From Melastoma dodecandrum (taxonomy: Eukaryota; Streptophyta; Magnoliopsida; Myrtales; Melastomataceae): 64,000 bases of DNA. The notes under the pieces were generated by a model. It saw only the letters and a program-made list of their open reading frames with translations. It did no database searches and was not told where the DNA came from. The stretch spans positions 62,001 through 126,000 of the forward strand of contig JARUPY010000393.1 of the NCBI GenBank assembly GCA_029817715.1, given 5' to 3'. This document shows positions 26,208 through 34,491 of the stretch, piece after piece; the first letter of the stretch is position 1; every line of letters begins with the position of its first letter. The position numbers and the translations under genes are program-made.

Positions 26208-27032
26208 TTACGCATGACTGTGAACTGAGATCGGCGCAGCCGGACGATTTATCGGGGCGGCAAAGGCACGCAGAATGGCGTCGAGCCCATCGGTGAGTGC
26301 AGCTGGCCCAGGCTGGAGGATGAGCGGCGATTTTATCTCGACGATCCGTCCCTCCGCGACCGCCGGCATGGACGACCAGCCGGGCCGCGACGCGATGCGG
26401 GATGCCACCACCTTCTTCCCGCACCACGATGCCAGGATGACTTCCGGCTGGGCGGCCAACACAGCCTCCAGCGTGACGATGCGGTCCTTGGCGGTTGCCT
26501 GCCGGGCGAGTTCGGGGAATACGTCGTCGCCGCCCGCGATGCGCACAAGCTCGGATACCCACCCGATGCCTGAGATCAGCGGCTCGTCCCACTCCTCGAA
26601 ATACACCCGGGGCCGTGGGCGCCCCTGTGCCCGTTCGGCGACCGTCGACAGCCGTTTCTCGTAGCCGCGGGCCAGCGCCTCCGCGCGGTCCCTTGCGTCC
26701 ACGAGGGCGCCCACCGTCCGGATCATGGCGAGAATGCCGGCCACGTCCCGCTGATTGAAGAGGTGGACCGCGACCCCGACCCGGGCGAGGTCGGCGACGA
26801 TGCCAGCCTGCATGTCCGAGAAGGCCAGGACCAAGTCCGGCGCGAGTGCCAGGATCTTGGGGATGTCGGCGCTAGTGAAGGCCGACACTCGGGGCTTCTC
26901 GCGACGGACCTGGGGCGGGCGGACGGCGTAGCCGGACACCCCGACGATGCGGTCCTGCTCCCCAAGCAGATAAAGCGTCTCGACCGTCTCCTCGGTCAGG
27001 CAGACGATTCGTTCGGGCGGGAAGCGACGCAT
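26208..27032 (-). CDS. BtuF-like periplasmic-binding-fold protein without signal peptide
   Basis: The 274-residue protein from the ATG at 27032 has the helical-backbone metal/cobalamin-binding fold: RIVCLTEETVETLYLLGEQDRIVGVSGYA, PRVSAFTSADIPKILALAPDLVLAFSDMQAGI and EVILASWCGKKV. This is the PF01497 layout used by BtuF, FhuD and similar proteins. There is no signal peptide and no adjacent permease or ATPase, so it is an orphan; in this group such proteins are usually annotated cobalamin-binding. Longer upstream starts only add unlikely sequence. Ligand unproven. Confidence 0.7.
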   Translation of the reverse strand: MRRFPPERIVCLTEETVETLYLLGEQDRIVGVSGYAVRPPQVRREKPRVSAFTSADIPKILALAPDLVLAFSDMQAGIVADLARVGVAVHLFNQRDVAGILAMIRTVGALVDARDRAEALARGYEKRLSTVAERAQGRPRPRVYFEEWDEPLISGIGWVSELVRIAGGDDVFPELARQATAKDRIVTLEAVLAAQPEVILASWCGKKVVASRIASRPGWSSMPAVAEGRIVEIKSPLILQPGPAALTDGLDAILRAFAAPINRPAAPISVHSHA

Positions 27033-27411
27033 ACAATACCCTATAGCGCAAGCGACCGCCCGATGTCCGCGGGAGGCCCAGGCATGGCAGACGTACGAAT
27101 ACGACGCTGGCCAACTATCCAGCCGCTGGTTCTCAACGCCAAGCCATAACGCGTAGCGCATGGCGTGACCCGTTACGCGTTTCCCTCGGAGTCGCGCGAC
27201 GCAACGTTCCAGGGCGCCTGCTGTCGGCGGGGCGCTCCCAGGCGGGCCGGGGCGCGAATGACGCGGGGCCAACGAGTGTCGCCAACGACCGATGACGCAT
27301 AGGGTCGTCCCCGAAACGCCCTCGTGCGCCACCACCGACACGCGACCTGGTCGAGCCGAGCGAAACCAATCCCGTCCGCAAGGGCGATCCTTGAATAAGA
27401 GGTCTGGAACG
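27033..27411. other. Gap without gene
   Basis: No supported frame and no cobalamin riboswitch-like B12 box was seen upstream of the BtuF-like gene. Confidence 0.4.
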
Positions 27412-27807
27412 ATGCTCTCCCAAGCGGCCGTCCTCCTGACAGCCCTCCTGTTCGGGGGAATGCTCCTGTACTCGTTCGGCTTCGCCTCGTTCCTCTTCAG
27501 CGCCCTGCCTGCCGAAGCCGCAGGCCCGCTCCTGCGGCGCGCCTTCCCGCACTTCTACGCCTTCGTCATAGGGTGCGCCCTCGCCGGCGCGGCGCTGACG
27601 GCCAATCTCGATGGGACTTCCGCCCTCATCCTAGGGCTCATCGCCTTCACGGCCCTCCTGGCGCGGCAGGTTCTCATGCCGGCCATCAACACGGCGAGCG
27701 ACGTAGGCAATCGCAGGCGCTTCGGCGTGCTTCATACCGGGTCGGTCCTGGTCACCCTGGCCCACATCGTCGGATCGTCCGTGGTGATCCTCAGGCTTTC
27801 CGCATAG
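27412..27807 (+). CDS. DUF4149-type four-helix membrane protein
   Basis: The 131-residue protein from the ATG at 27412 (AAGAGG ten bases upstream) has four hydrophobic helices: AAVLLTALLFGGMLLYSFGF, HFYAFVIGCALAGAALTA, LILGLIAFTALLARQVLMPA and GSVLVTLAHIVGSSVVIL. The pattern FGFASFLFSALPAEAAGPLLRRAFPHFY and MPAINTASD matches DUF4149/TMEM205-like proteins. It sits in the inner membrane; function unknown. Confidence 0.75.
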   Translation: MLSQAAVLLTALLFGGMLLYSFGFASFLFSALPAEAAGPLLRRAFPHFYAFVIGCALAGAALTANLDGTSALILGLIAFTALLARQVLMPAINTASDVGNRRRFGVLHTGSVLVTLAHIVGSSVVILRLSA

Positions 27808-28159
27808 GCGTGAAAGCCGATGCGCTGTCGGGAGGCGCGTCGCGGGATCGGCAGGGCCCAGCGTCCCGCAGGCATTTTACGCGTCCGCATTTCTGGTCGG
27901 GAGCAGCGCATCTACCAAGCCCGTACGGTCTGACCCCCGAAGATGCGCGACAAGGGCAGGTCAAGGAAGACGTAGGGGTTGGGGCTTGGCGGCTTGCCGG
28001 CCGCGTCCCGACAAACCGGTCGGGTATCTCCGAGGACACCGCCACGTCGCCGGGCTCGGGTGTTGCTGCCCTCGAATGGTAGGCGTCCTGCGTCATCGTC
28101 CGCAGGGACAGGGACAACGGCCAAGCGTTGCCCACGGGTATCGTCAGACCGGAGCCCCC
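27808..28159. other. Gap without gene
   Basis: No supported frame; only antisense or chance frames are present. Confidence 0.4.
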
Positions 28160-28405
28160 ATGCTGAACTCCCTCTATGCCGCCTTCCTGCTTGCCGTGGA
28201 GGCGCGGAAGGTGATCGAGTTGCGGCTGATGCGGATCGCCTGGGGCGGCGCCGAAGGCTAGGCCGAGATGGTCTCGATGGTCGGCGAGAAGGTGGTCGCC
28301 GCGATGGAGGCCGCCACCACACTGATGGCGTGGGGAAGCCAGGGCGATATCATCGCCCGCTACAGGGAACTGGTCGCCGACAACACCCATCGCCTGATGG
28401 CCTGA
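28160..28405 (+). pseudogene. Paralogue of the 81-residue protein at 11396, with one amber codon
   Basis: From the ATG at 28160 (GGAG upstream) the frame is the same length, 82 codons, as the gene at 11396. It matches through VEARKVIELRLMRIAWGGA and SMVGEKVVAAMEAATTL to the end. Codon 34 is TAG (28259-28261) where the paralogue has CAG (Gln). No other lesion is seen, so this is either a very recent loss, a sequencing error, or a suppressed stop. Confidence 0.75.
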
Positions 28406-28470
28406 GACGGCCGTTCCGAGGGAAGCGGGATCACGTGGGGAAGGCCACACCCCTCAAGCGCACGCCGACC

Positions 28471-28632
28471 TCACGGCCAGCCGTCTGTCGGCGGTTCCGC
28501 GGGCGGGGCGTCGTCCTTTGGAGGGGGCGGCAAGTAGGGAGGCGGGACGCGTCCCGGGCTCGGCGGCGTCGGCAGCCCAAGGTCCTCGGTCGGTTTGGGT
28601 GCCTCGTCGGTACGGTCCTTCTTGTCGGACAT
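28471..28632 (-). CDS. Proline-rich microprotein, 53 residues
   Basis: The frame starts at 28632 with MSDKKDRTDEAPKPTEDLGL and continues as almost pure Pro with acidic and Gly residues (PPYLPPPPKDD) to a terminal DGWP. GC3 is very high and the bias is clear. It is predicted to be disordered and cytosolic. It lies divergently next to the gene at 28684. Function unknown. Confidence 0.55.
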   Translation of the reverse strand: MSDKKDRTDEAPKPTEDLGLPTPPSPGRVPPPYLPPPPKDDAPPAEPPTDGWP

Positions 28633-28683
28633 GTCTGATCCTCAGCCCTAGTTGACCTTGTGAACGAGGAGGCCGTCGAGGTT

Positions 28684-28995
28684 ATGACCATCGCACGCAA
28701 ACTGATCTACGCCGCATCGAACGGCGACAACGGGTTCCTGTGCGTCGGCAAGAACCCGTCGGACGTGATCGTCCTCCATGAGCCGAACGGTCCCTCGGGC
28801 GGGAGGCCGTCCCGCGTCGAACTCTCGACTTTCCTCTCCTTCGGGGCGGACTGCCCGGAGCGGCTCCCGCTGCTCGGCGTAATTGACTCACTCGTCGCCG
28901 CCTCCAGCGCCACCGTGCCGGCGTCCCCGTCCGTGCCAGAACCCGGTACCGCCGGGGCCGAACCGACACCAGGGGAAATGGTCTCGTCGACCTGA
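28684..28995 (+). CDS. Hypothetical protein, 103 residues
   Basis: The preferred ATG is 28684, with GAGGAGG about 13 bases upstream; a GTG at 28660 would add eight residues. The N-terminal two-thirds is compact (KLIYAASNGDNGFLCVGKN..DVIVLHEPNG..RVELSTFLSFGA), reminiscent of small regulatory proteins of plant-associated alphaproteobacteria. The end is a Pro/Ala linker. No family is claimed. Confidence 0.55.
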   Translation: MTIARKLIYAASNGDNGFLCVGKNPSDVIVLHEPNGPSGGRPSRVELSTFLSFGADCPERLPLLGVIDSLVAASSATVPASPSVPEPGTAGAEPTPGEMVSST

Positions 28996-29060
28996 AGGCG
29001 GCGCACCTGATGAACGCATCGGGCTCTGGTCGACACTCGCGGGATGCTCCCATACGCAAA

Positions 29061-29089
29061 GAGGCGCCCGACAGTCCGTCGGGCGCCTC
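29061..29089. terminator. Strong terminator hairpin, 12 bp perfect stem
   Basis: GAGGCGCCCGAC (29061-29072), a 5-base loop, GTCGGGCGCCTC (29078-29089). On the minus strand it is followed by CTCTTTGCG and lies about 50 bases beyond the stop of the Gly/Tyr-rich gene, so it most likely ends that transcript. Confidence 0.7.
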
Positions 29090-29140
29090 TGTCGTTAGAC
29101 GTTATGGCGAAGCCTGCGACCCGCCATTAGAAGTGATGTT

Positions 29141-29542
29141 TCAGTATCCGTAGCCGTAAGCCGGGTATCCGTAGCCATAAGCCGGAGCGTATCCATAAGC
29201 CGGAGCATAGCCGTAGCCGCCGTAATATCCGACCGGGCGGCCATAGCCGTAACCGTAGCCACCGTATGAGTTCGCGACGATGGCACCTGCGGCGAGGCCG
29301 GCGATCCCGAGGCCGATGGCTGCACCGGGGCCGATGCCGCGGCGATAGCCATAACCGCGATAGCCGTAACCGCGTCCGTAGCCGCCGCGGAAGCCCACGC
29401 CGCGATATCCGCCGCCATAACCGTATCCGCCATGGCCGTAACCGTAGCCACCGCCGTAGCCCCAGCCGCGGGCCTCTGCGGGTGCCGATGCCAAGAGCCC
29501 GAGGCCGAGCAGAGCCGTGGAAGCGAGTGCGATCTTACGCAT
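29141..29542 (-). CDS. Secreted Gly/Tyr-rich repeat protein
   Basis: The start at 29542 is supported by GAGG seven bases upstream and gives 133 residues. A signal peptide (MRKIALASTALLGLGLLASA, cleavage after AEA near 26) is followed by GYGGGYGYGHGG-type repeats. A short glycine-zipper segment sits in the middle (GPGAAIGLGIAGLAAGAIVA, about 74-93), then more APAYGYAPAYGYG-type repeats. The zipper suggests membrane insertion or packing, and the flanks look disordered. Such proteins are common envelope proteins in Methylobacteriaceae; function unknown. Confidence 0.75.
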   Translation of the reverse strand: MRKIALASTALLGLGLLASAPAEARGWGYGGGYGYGHGGYGYGGGYRGVGFRGGYGRGYGYRGYGYRRGIGPGAAIGLGIAGLAAGAIVANSYGGYGYGYGRPVGYYGGYGYAPAYGYAPAYGYGYPAYGYGY

Positions 29543-29766
29543 TCGAAACCTCATGTCGCATGGGAATGACACCTCAACAGCTCGGGGCGTGCGCCGTTCC
29601 AAGGCTATGTGCGCCATGGCACGGTGGGGTGCCCGTCCGACGGGAGATGGCCGCAACATCGCCGACCAAAATCTCCAGCAAGCAACCATGATGCCTGGGC
29701 GGGAGCATCACCCCTCTTCGGCGGCGACTGCGCCGTCCCGGAGAAACGAGGTCACCAGCTGGCCGG

Positions 29767-31041
29767 TCAGGCTGCGAACGGGGGATCCCGCCTATCCAGG
29801 ACATGGCTGTCCCGAAGAGCAGCCATGGCCTCGTCGGCGGCCCGCTGGCCGCTGTCGTGCGCCCCGTGGGCGGTCGTGAAGTCGAAGGGGTGCGTCGCTT
29901 CTCCTGCGAAGAACAGTCGGTCCTCGAAAGGCTGCGCCAAGCGCGAACGCGCCTGCGAGCGACTAGGAAGCGCGCAGCTATACGCGCCGCCTATGGACGC
30001 GATCCGGCTCCATGACGTGGCCGCGAGCGGCCGGATGGCCGAGGCCACGTCACTTCCGAACAAGGCGGCCAACTGAGCGGACACGTACGCGAAGCCGGCG
30101 GCCGGGCCCTCCTCCTCCAGCATCCGTGCGCCGTCGCCCCCGAGGAACGCCTCGATGACAGGCCAGCCGTTGGGCCGGATGGAATAGGCCGCCGACCTCG
30201 GGTCCTCCAAGTTGCCGTAGGCATGCGAGTTTGGCCCGAACGCGGTCTCGCGCTCGATCTCTAGAAAAATCTTCTCGTTGCGTCCGAGGGGAAGGGCCGC
30301 GGCCGCTTCTCGCCAAGGGTCGATGCCGCGGGGAAGGCGGATCGCGTCGCCGGCCAGGACCGCGGTCGAGACAGTGAGAACGGCGGCCTTGGCGCGGATG
30401 GTACCCGCGCGGGTGGTCACCTCGACGCCGTCCCCGGTCAGGTCGATGCGTTCGGCCGGCGTGGCCAGCCGGACCGTCGCCGAGGACGGCAAGCTGGCGG
30501 CGACCAGAGTGTCGTAACCGAGTGGCAGGTTTCAGTTCTTGCCCGTCGAAGCATCGTCGTAGGCCAGGTAGTCGGTGGCGGAGATCAGCTCGGGCGGGAC
30601 CCCGCTCATGAAGCCGGCGATTGCCTGCACATAGGCGTTCCAGGCACCGCCCTGTTCCAGGGCATCGCTGGCACGGTCGCTGCCCGAGGCGACCGTACGG
30701 AGTCGCTCCTCCCAATCGCCATAGGCCCTCCACGCCGCCTCCTGGTCGTCCTTGTCGACATCCAGGGAAGGGTGCGCCTTCGTCCAGGGCGGATCGCCCC
30801 GGTTGACCGGGAAGCCGGATGCCTCGGCGATGCCGACCCATGCGTTGCGGTCGCCTGAATGGAGCCACTCGCAGCCGAAGTCGAGAGGATAGCCTCCGAG
30901 GTCCTGGGTATAGGCACGCCCTCCTAGCCGCTGGGAGGCTTCCAAAAGCAGGCACGAGGCGCTGCTGTCCGCGAGCCTGCGCGCGGCACCGATGCCGGCG
31001 GCGCCTCCCCCTACGATGATGACGTCGAATTCGCTGGTCAT
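29767..31041 (-). pseudogene. Flavin-containing amine oxidase with one in-frame TGA
   Basis: From the ATG at 31041 the frame runs 425 codons with one interruption: TGA at about codon 170, where the family has Trp in the TGKNW..PLGY motif (TGG to TGA). The N-terminal part has the FAD dinucleotide fold DVIIVGGGAAGIGAARRL and RLGGRAYT. The C-terminal part ends RLFFAGEATHPFDFTTAHGAHDSGQRAADE, the FAD-binding end of the family. Intact, it would oxidise an amine with O2 to give aldehyde, ammonia and H2O2. All other features are undamaged, so the lesion is recent or artefactual. Confidence 0.85.
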
Positions 31042-31175
31042 CCGTCCAAGGTGAGGTCGGCCGACACGGCTTCCAAGGTCACCGCGGCCCCGCGGCCTGG
31101 CTTCAGGCCCAAAGCCTCCCACCGAGGCCGCCAATCATCGACGGGGAGTGCCGGGCACGACCGACGGGGGCCATC

Positions 31176-32024
31176 CTAGGTCATCGGACCTCCGGGCGCG
31201 GGCACCATCCCGTGACCGTCCGCAAACCTCCGAACCTTGAAGTCCCGCATACCCGGTCCCGAACCGGTAACCTCCAGCGCTCCGGATTGCCCCAGCGCGA
31301 GGATGCGCGCGAATAGGAGCTCGTAGCTGCATCCCTGTCCCGGCTGGTCGGAGCCTTCGTCGAGATGACCGAGTACGCGGGCGACCAGTTTGATCAGCAA
31401 CTCCCATTCCCCGGTGGCGAACCCCGTCAGGACGTCGTCGAAATGGGTCAGGGGCGCCGAGACCAAGGTCCCGTCCCGAACGATGCGCAGCGGCGCGTTT
31501 TCCCGCCGCAGTTTCGCCCAGCGGGCCGTGGCCGCTTCGTTCTCGGCTTCGGTGAAGGGCCTTCTCCCGCTCACGAGATCGGCCGCGACCATCTCCTCGG
31601 GACGCAATTGACCCAACGACCATACCGTTGAGGCGGCACTTAATCGGGGGAAGTCCGAGCCTATCACCTCGACGATGTCGAAGGGGCGGCCGGCCATGCG
31701 GGTGACGAACCGGAGGAAGCACGCGTGCTCCGCCGCGTCGGTCAAGCAGACCCAATAGACCGGATGGACGCCGGGGTCCGTCGCCTCCGCCCAAGGTGCC
31801 TCCGGATCGGTGGGCTCCTCGTCCGGTTCATCGTCCGGCCGCGTGTTCGCGGCGTACCAGATCCGGCGCGCATCGGGGTCGAGCGAGTCGATGGGCCCGA
31901 CGTCGAGGACGTGGGTCAGCGCGATCACCCGTTCCGCGCGGCCCTGCAGCCGTAAGGCCTGCCTGACGGAGTCCGCCCTGGCCGCGCCCCAGGTCACATG
32001 GACGACCTTCGACGCGCCGGTCAC
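31176..32024 (-). CDS. DUF1835/DUF3658-type protein
   Basis: The GTG at 32024 (overlapping the preceding stop as GTGA) gives about 282 residues starting VTGASKVVHVTWGAARADSVRQAL, then VIALTHVLDVGPIDSLD. This is the DUF1835 signature with its VHV(T)xGDxxA strand and D-x-G-P motif. Next comes WLGxxLxPEE-like SLGQLRPEEM, then a helical C-terminal region typical of the DUF3658 partner domain. No catalytic function is established for the family. It is coupled to the small secreted protein gene upstream. Confidence 0.75.
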   Translation of the reverse strand: MTGASKVVHVTWGAARADSVRQALRLQGRAERVIALTHVLDVGPIDSLDPDARRIWYAANTRPDDEPDEEPTDPEAPWAEATDPGVHPVYWVCLTDAAEHACFLRFVTRMAGRPFDIVEVIGSDFPRLSAASTVWSLGQLRPEEMVAADLVSGRRPFTEAENEAATARWAKLRRENAPLRIVRDGTLVSAPLTHFDDVLTGFATGEWELLIKLVARVLGHLDEGSDQPGQGCSYELLFARILALGQSGALEVTGSGPGMRDFKVRRFADGHGMVPAPGGPMT

Positions 32025-32318
32025 GGCGCGCGGCCTGCGGCACACAGGTCCGCGGGCAGCGGGATTGACGCCTCAAACAGCTTGCAACTGCGCGCGATCT
32101 CCTCGCGGATCATCGCGCAGGGGTTCACGGCGTTGCACGGCGGGTGGGTGGCGGGCGAGGCATCGAAACACTGCGCGACAAGATGCTTGGCGGCGGCCGG
32201 CCCGATCTCGTCGCGGCACGCCCACGGTCCCCTGGCCGGCCTGGGCTTGTGCGAAAGGCGGGACGATGGAAGCGACGGCTACAGCGAGCCATGCCCCTGT
32301 CACTCGCAATGCCTTCAT
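32021..32318 (-). pseudogene. Small secreted Cys-rich protein, frameshifted
   Basis: The ATG at 32318 opens a signal peptide (MKALRVTGAWLAVAVASIVP, cleavage near AQA). Just after it, near 32225-32234 in a run of G, the coding frame shifts by one base. The new frame gives a coherent Cys-rich mature protein (WACRDEIGPAAAKHLVAQCF, THPPCNAVNPCAMI, SCKLF) with six or seven Cys residues and ends in a GTGA overlap with the DUF1835 gene. Quality on both sides of the shift suggests a single-base error or a recent loss. Confidence 0.65.
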
Positions 32319-32568
32319 CCGAACCTCCCCGCTCGATGCCTCGCCCGGCACTAGGCGCGGCCGGCCCGAAACCGGTGGGCTCATTTGCGATGATCGGTCC
32401 GACATTGATCCCGGATGTGACCGCAGGGGACGCGGGCTTTTCGAATTGTAACCGTCGTCCTCCGCAGCCGAAATGCCGGTCGCCAAAAGGGGGGCGACGC
32501 GGCCGAGATCGTCGTTCGAGGTTTTGCCCCGCCGAGTGGGCTTTCGCCCCTCCCTGTATGGTCGCGCC

Positions 32569-32892
32569 CTATTCCACCTTCAGCCTTTTGGCTGCGGCGG
32601 GGCACAGCATCTTGAACTGCTCGATCATCGGCGGGTTACCCGATGCACAAAAGGTGTCGCCGTCCGGGCCAAGCGGGAAGCGGGCCATCGTGGCTTGGCG
32701 GTCGCCGTACCGGTAGCTCACCGTACCTGCCTTGCAGTTCGCCTGCGCGGCCATGGTGGCCCGCCCCTCGCTGCGCAGATAGTCCGCGACGCACTGGGCC
32801 GTCGTCAGCTTGCCGCCGAACTGCTTGGTTTCCCCGCCGGGGTCGCGCTCGCAGTATTCCTGCAAGTCCGCCTTATTGACGATCCCGCACAT
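32569..32892 (-). CDS. Hypothetical Cys-containing protein, probably N-terminally incomplete
   Basis: The 107-residue frame (CGIVNKADLQEYCERDPGG..TTAQCVADYLRSEGRATMAAQANCKAG..FCASGNPPMIEQFKMLCP) has evenly spread Cys residues as in secreted proteins but no signal peptide. Upstream in frame there is only a short stretch before a stop. A lost 5' end or frameshift is likely. It lies about 100 bases from the divergent sulfite-oxidase-like gene. Confidence 0.5.
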   Translation of the reverse strand: MCGIVNKADLQEYCERDPGGETKQFGGKLTTAQCVADYLRSEGRATMAAQANCKAGTVSYRYGDRQATMARFPLGPDGDTFCASGNPPMIEQFKMLCPAAAKRLKVE

Positions 32893-32989
32893 GCAAGGAT
32901 CGCGTCCAGGGCGGTTCTCTGTGCCGCTGAATGACCCTTACGGGCCCCAGCGCGTTCACTGCCGTAACCCAACCCGCGCAGGAGCGCCA

Positions 32990-34069
32990 ATGTCGAGCCT
33001 GACCGAGCGCAAAGCACGCCTGATCGTCCACGGCGACCGGCCCTACAACGCCGAGCCGCCCCTCGACCGATTGCGGGCCTCCTACAGGACTCCGGCGAAG
33101 GATTTCTATGTCCGCTCGCACGGCGATCTTCCGAACCTCGACGAGGCGACCTGGCGCCTCACCGTCGATGGCGGAACCGGCCCCGCGCTTGAGGTGTCGC
33201 TATCCGATCTGCGGACCCGCTTTCCGGTAGCCATGGTGACCGCCACGATGCAGTGCGCCGGCAACCGCCGTGCCGACATGCGGGCAGTCGCCTCGGTCTC
33301 TGGTGACCCGTGGGACGCCGGAGCGATCGGCACCGCCGAATGGACCGGGGTGCGACTCGTCCACGTCCTGCGCGAGGCGGGGGTCGCCGAGCGCGTGGGC
33401 CTCCATGTCGCCTTCGAGAGCCACGATACGGTCGAGGGGCATCCCTACGGGGCCTCGATCCCACTCGCCAAGGCGCTCGCACCCGAGACCCTGCTCGCCT
33501 ACGCGATGAACGGCGAGCCGCTCCTGCCCGAGCACGGCTTCCCGCTGCGCGCCGTCGTGCCGGGGTTTGCCGGGGTGCGCAGCCCGAAATGGTTGAAGCG
33601 CATCACTGTGCAGGACCGGCCGTCCGACAACCCGATCCAGGCCGGCGACTACAAGCTGTTCCCACCCGATGTGACCGCGGAGACGGCCGACCCGGCCAAA
33701 GGGCATACAATCGAAACGATGCCGTTGAACGCGGCGATCTGCGAGCCGGCACGCGGGGCCATTCTCAAGCCGGGGAGCAACAGGATCCGAGGCTACGCGG
33801 TAAGCGGCGACCGAACCGTCGTACGCGTCGACGTCTCGGGTAACGGCGGCCGGTCCTGGGTGCAGGCCGAGCTCGAACGCGACGTGGCGGCTCCCTTCGC
33901 CTGGACGTTCTGGACGATCGACCTCGACCTGCCGCCCGGTGAGCATGAGCTCACGGTGCGCGCCTGGGATGCGGCGGGCCAGACCCAGCCGGCATTGCCT
34001 GACGATACCTGGAACCACAAGGGTTACCTCTGCACCTGCTGGCACCGGGTGCGGGTGAACATCGCCTAA
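32990..34069 (+). CDS. Sulfite oxidase-family molybdenum enzyme, cytosolic form
   Basis: The ATG at 32990 with GCAGGAG upstream gives 359 residues with no signal peptide. The molybdopterin domain shows the ligand Cys in TATMQCAGNRR (Cys89), EWTGVRLVHVL, the substrate-site region HVAFESHDTVEGHPYGASIPL and the motif GFPLRAVVPGFAGVRSPKWLKRI. The C-terminal Mo-co dimer domain (about 250-359) has ISG-like RVDVSGNGGRSWVQAEL and WNHKGYLCTCWHRVRV. The family oxidises sulfite or related sulfur compounds using Mo-cofactor. No cytochrome partner lies nearby, so the electron acceptor is unknown. Confidence 0.88.
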   Translation: MSSLTERKARLIVHGDRPYNAEPPLDRLRASYRTPAKDFYVRSHGDLPNLDEATWRLTVDGGTGPALEVSLSDLRTRFPVAMVTATMQCAGNRRADMRAVASVSGDPWDAGAIGTAEWTGVRLVHVLREAGVAERVGLHVAFESHDTVEGHPYGASIPLAKALAPETLLAYAMNGEPLLPEHGFPLRAVVPGFAGVRSPKWLKRITVQDRPSDNPIQAGDYKLFPPDVTAETADPAKGHTIETMPLNAAICEPARGAILKPGSNRIRGYAVSGDRTVVRVDVSGNGGRSWVQAELERDVAAPFAWTFWTIDLDLPPGEHELTVRAWDAAGQTQPALPDDTWNHKGYLCTCWHRVRVNIA

Positions 34070-34491
34070 TGGTCAAAATCTGACGCTTAGTACCCGCCGT
34101 GAGGGTCTGCTTCCGACCTAACCCGGTTTTCCAAACCGCTTTCAGAGCAACCGCTAAGCGGCAATTCATCGGCCGCTCGGAGTGCTTGCGCGCGATGCAC
34201 GGCCTGCGCTCCCAACGGCTTCGGCGCAGACGCGCGGGGGGCGTCCAGGAGGCCCTGTCTTCATGTCAGCTCAGCTCTGCTGCAGATGAGGAGAGGGTGC
34301 ATATCGACGTCTCGATTTGCGGTCGCTGAATTGCCGATCTCGAAATTCGTTCGGGTCGATATTCCACCACTGTCTCACCAGCACGGGCGTGATGTGCGCG
34401 TCACGCCGCTGCGCCGAAGGAAGCAGCACGCTATGAGACGGTCTGGGACGGCGGCGCGGCGCCGTCCGTCGCGACATCCTGGGAGACACCC
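34070..34491. other. Gap with repeat fragments
   Basis: GGGTCTGCTTCCGACC near 34106-34121 matches GGGGCTGCTTCCGACCC near 37190, part of the interspersed repeat family. No gene is supported. Confidence 0.4.

Noticed and set aside
27033..27411. Cobalamin riboswitch before the BtuF-like gene
   Set aside because: No B12-box-like sequence or matching stem set was found in the leader on the minus strand.
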